Below are positions 15,834 to 16,709 of a DNA stretch of 16,709 nt, in pieces. The notes under the pieces are model-generated. The model saw nothing but the letters and a program-made list of their open reading frames with translations. It was not told where the DNA came from and did no database searches. The first letter of the stretch is position 1; each line of letters starts with the position of its first letter. Position numbers and translations under genes: made by a program. The DNA lies in NCBI GenBank assembly GCA_027325115.1, contig DAHWFG010000443.1:1-16709 (forward strand), in the 5' to 3' direction. This stretch comes from JAKBCQ01 sp021807585. Its GTDB lineage: Bacteria > Planctomycetota > Planctomycetia > Isosphaerales > Isosphaeraceae.

Positions 15834-15868
15834 GCGAATCAAGCTCCCTGAATCGTGAATCCCCCGTA

Positions 15869-15897
15869 ATCTTACTTAACTTGCAGATGATAGTCAA
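15869..15897 (-). promoter_or_regulatory. sigma70-type promoter of the sulfate-assimilation operon
   Basis: TTGACT (15897-15892) and TAAGAT (15874-15869) on the minus strand with the ideal 17-nt spacer, about 35 nt ahead of the cysH start. It matches the consensus at 5 of 6 and 4 of 6 positions. Confidence 0.6.
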
Positions 15898-15901
15898 CTA
15901 T
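15890..15901 (-). promoter_or_regulatory. palindrome over the -35 box, candidate Rrf2 operator
   Basis: ATAGTTGACTAT is a perfect 5-bp inverted repeat around TG that covers the -35 box of the cysH promoter. Its position suits a repressor, and the Rrf2-type protein encoded in the operon is the natural candidate. The short arms make chance possible. Confidence 0.4.
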
Positions 15902-16216
15902 TTTCTAAGATCGGCGAAAAGCGGCTCGAACGTGTGGGAATTATCAGGGAGCGTGTTGGTTGAGGCGCGCGGAACGACTTGGATCCGGAATCACGTATCA
16001 AAACTGGAATCGACCGATGCGATCGAATCGGTTTGAGTCGGCTCATCAATGCATGATTTTGAATCGGTCTGCGAATTCGTCGATCCTCGCCGATTTCGAC
16101 GAACGACTCATCGATTTGATCATAATATCTAAATCAGTGATCATAAAAACGTAGATTCGTTCAGTTTGTTGTGGAATGGAAATTGACGCGGAATGATCTT
16201 TACCGATTGCTTGAAT
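15902..16216. other. gene-free stretch upstream of the sulfate operon
   Basis: I see no coding sequence in these 315 bp. It contains two TGATCA hexamers at 16117-16122 and 16138-16143 in an A/T-rich setting, but no terminator after the glycosyltransferase that I can defend and no recognisable SAM or other sulfur riboswitch. Confidence 0.5.
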
Positions 16217-16709
16217 TCACCGCACGATCGACTCAAAATGCTCGTGATATCGTTTGGCGATGGCGATCGGATCCCATCTCAGCGATTCGTTCCAAGCTTG
16301 ATCGCGAGCCTGAGTTTCGAACGCGGGATCGTCCCACAGGCGTTCGATCGTCTCGATCCAGGGATGGATTTCCTCGGCGGTCGGCACCGCGAGCGTCGTC
16401 GGCGTGTATCGCGAGGTGATCGGAAATGTGAATCCCGCCGATCCGAGCGTTTCGGGCAAGGCGCCTCGATCCGACGCGAGCACGGGTATCGAATTGACGA
16501 GCGCCTCGCGAGCCGTCAGTCCGAACGATTCGAGAAAGAGCGAGGGGATTAAGATCGCGCGCGTCTCACGATAAAAATGCCGTGGATCGTGCGTATTCGC
16601 CATTCTGTGCAAATTGGGGTGATTTGAGAGATCGATATCAAGGTGAACGAGATCGAACGCCTTGCCTCGACTTTCGACGACGAGGAGCGGGATATCGGGC
16701 CGACGATGA
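16217..16709 (-). CDS. glycosyltransferase family 4-like, C-terminal part (runs off right edge)
   Basis: The minus-strand frame is open from the right edge (first full codon at 16708) to a TGA at 16217, giving 163 residues. It is the C-terminal nucleotide-sugar binding half of a GT-B enzyme. It reads RRPDIPLLVVESRG at the start, continues with FYRETRAILIPSLFLESFGLTAREAL, which includes the E-x7-E motif typical of GT4 enzymes, and then NSIPVLASDRGALPE. Retaining GT4 enzymes add sugars to polysaccharide, lipid or protein from nucleotide donors in the cytoplasm. The acceptor cannot be told, and the true start lies outside the window. An internal TTG/ATG near 16612 is not a real start since the homologous sequence continues upstream. 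Confidence 0.85.
   Translation of the reverse strand, partial: HRRPDIPLLVVESRGKAFDLVHLDIDLSNHPNLHRMANTHDPRHFYRETRAILIPSLFLESFGLTAREALVNSIPVLASDRGALPETLGSAGFTFPITSRYTPTTLAVPTAEEIHPWIETIERLWDDPAFETQARDQAWNESLRWDPIAIAKRYHEHFESIVR

Noticed and set aside
16117..16143. Two TGATCA hexamers spaced 15 nt apart
   Set aside because: GATC-containing palindromes such as CGATCG are very frequent throughout this window, so this pair is not special.
1..16709. tRNA, rRNA, CRISPR arrays, insertion sequences, attachment sites
   Set aside because: I looked on both strands and saw no tRNA-like TTCGANTC arm with matching acceptor, no spaced direct repeats and no transposase or integrase motifs.

Overview
The window looks like chromosomal DNA of a planctomycete (Planctomycetota, perhaps an Isosphaeraceae/Gemmataceae-type lineage). 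The evidence is a DUF1559 prepilin-type protein with the H...DG C-terminal motif, a DUF1573-type protein, an ECF-like sigma factor, a Tat-exported aldo/keto reductase, and weak or absent Shine-Dalgarno sites at many genes. The lineage is inferred from gene content only. Every gene I can support lies on the minus strand, so the window reads right to left in transcription order. Long plus-strand frames are antisense shadows of G+C-rich genes.

From the right edge (first in transcription order): a partial GT4-type glycosyltransferase (16217-16709) and a 383-bp gap that carries a good sigma70-like promoter with a palindrome over its -35 box. Then comes a sulfate-assimilation operon, cysH (APS reductase type) - rrf2-type regulator - bifunctional sat/cysC, closed by a strong intrinsic terminator (12643-12680). 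Just beyond it is a small orphan unit with its own promoter and terminator (12447-12568) that could be a small RNA or a leaderless 28-residue Cys-containing peptide. Next is a STAS-FHA-STAS signalling protein (10600-12156).

From about 10.35 kb down to 3.6 kb runs an envelope or surface module: an ECF-like sigma factor whose start codon sits in an all-A/T perfect inverted repeat, a DUF1559 pseudopilin, a secreted 12-cysteine protein, a large membrane protein joining a LolA-like N-terminal domain to a DUF1573 domain, and a PMT/ArnT-like (GT39-type) glycosyltransferase. The last genes of this module are much more A+T-rich than the flanks. The large protein looks like a fusion of two genes across a T6 run: one base fewer would give an ATGA stop/start overlap and a perfect lipoprotein signal peptide.

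The left part holds carA (pyrimidine/arginine precursor synthesis), a secreted DUF4832-like TIM-barrel protein with a likely terminator, and the N-terminal part of a Tat-secreted aldo/keto reductase running off the left edge. No tRNA, rRNA, CRISPR array, insertion sequence or transposase was seen.
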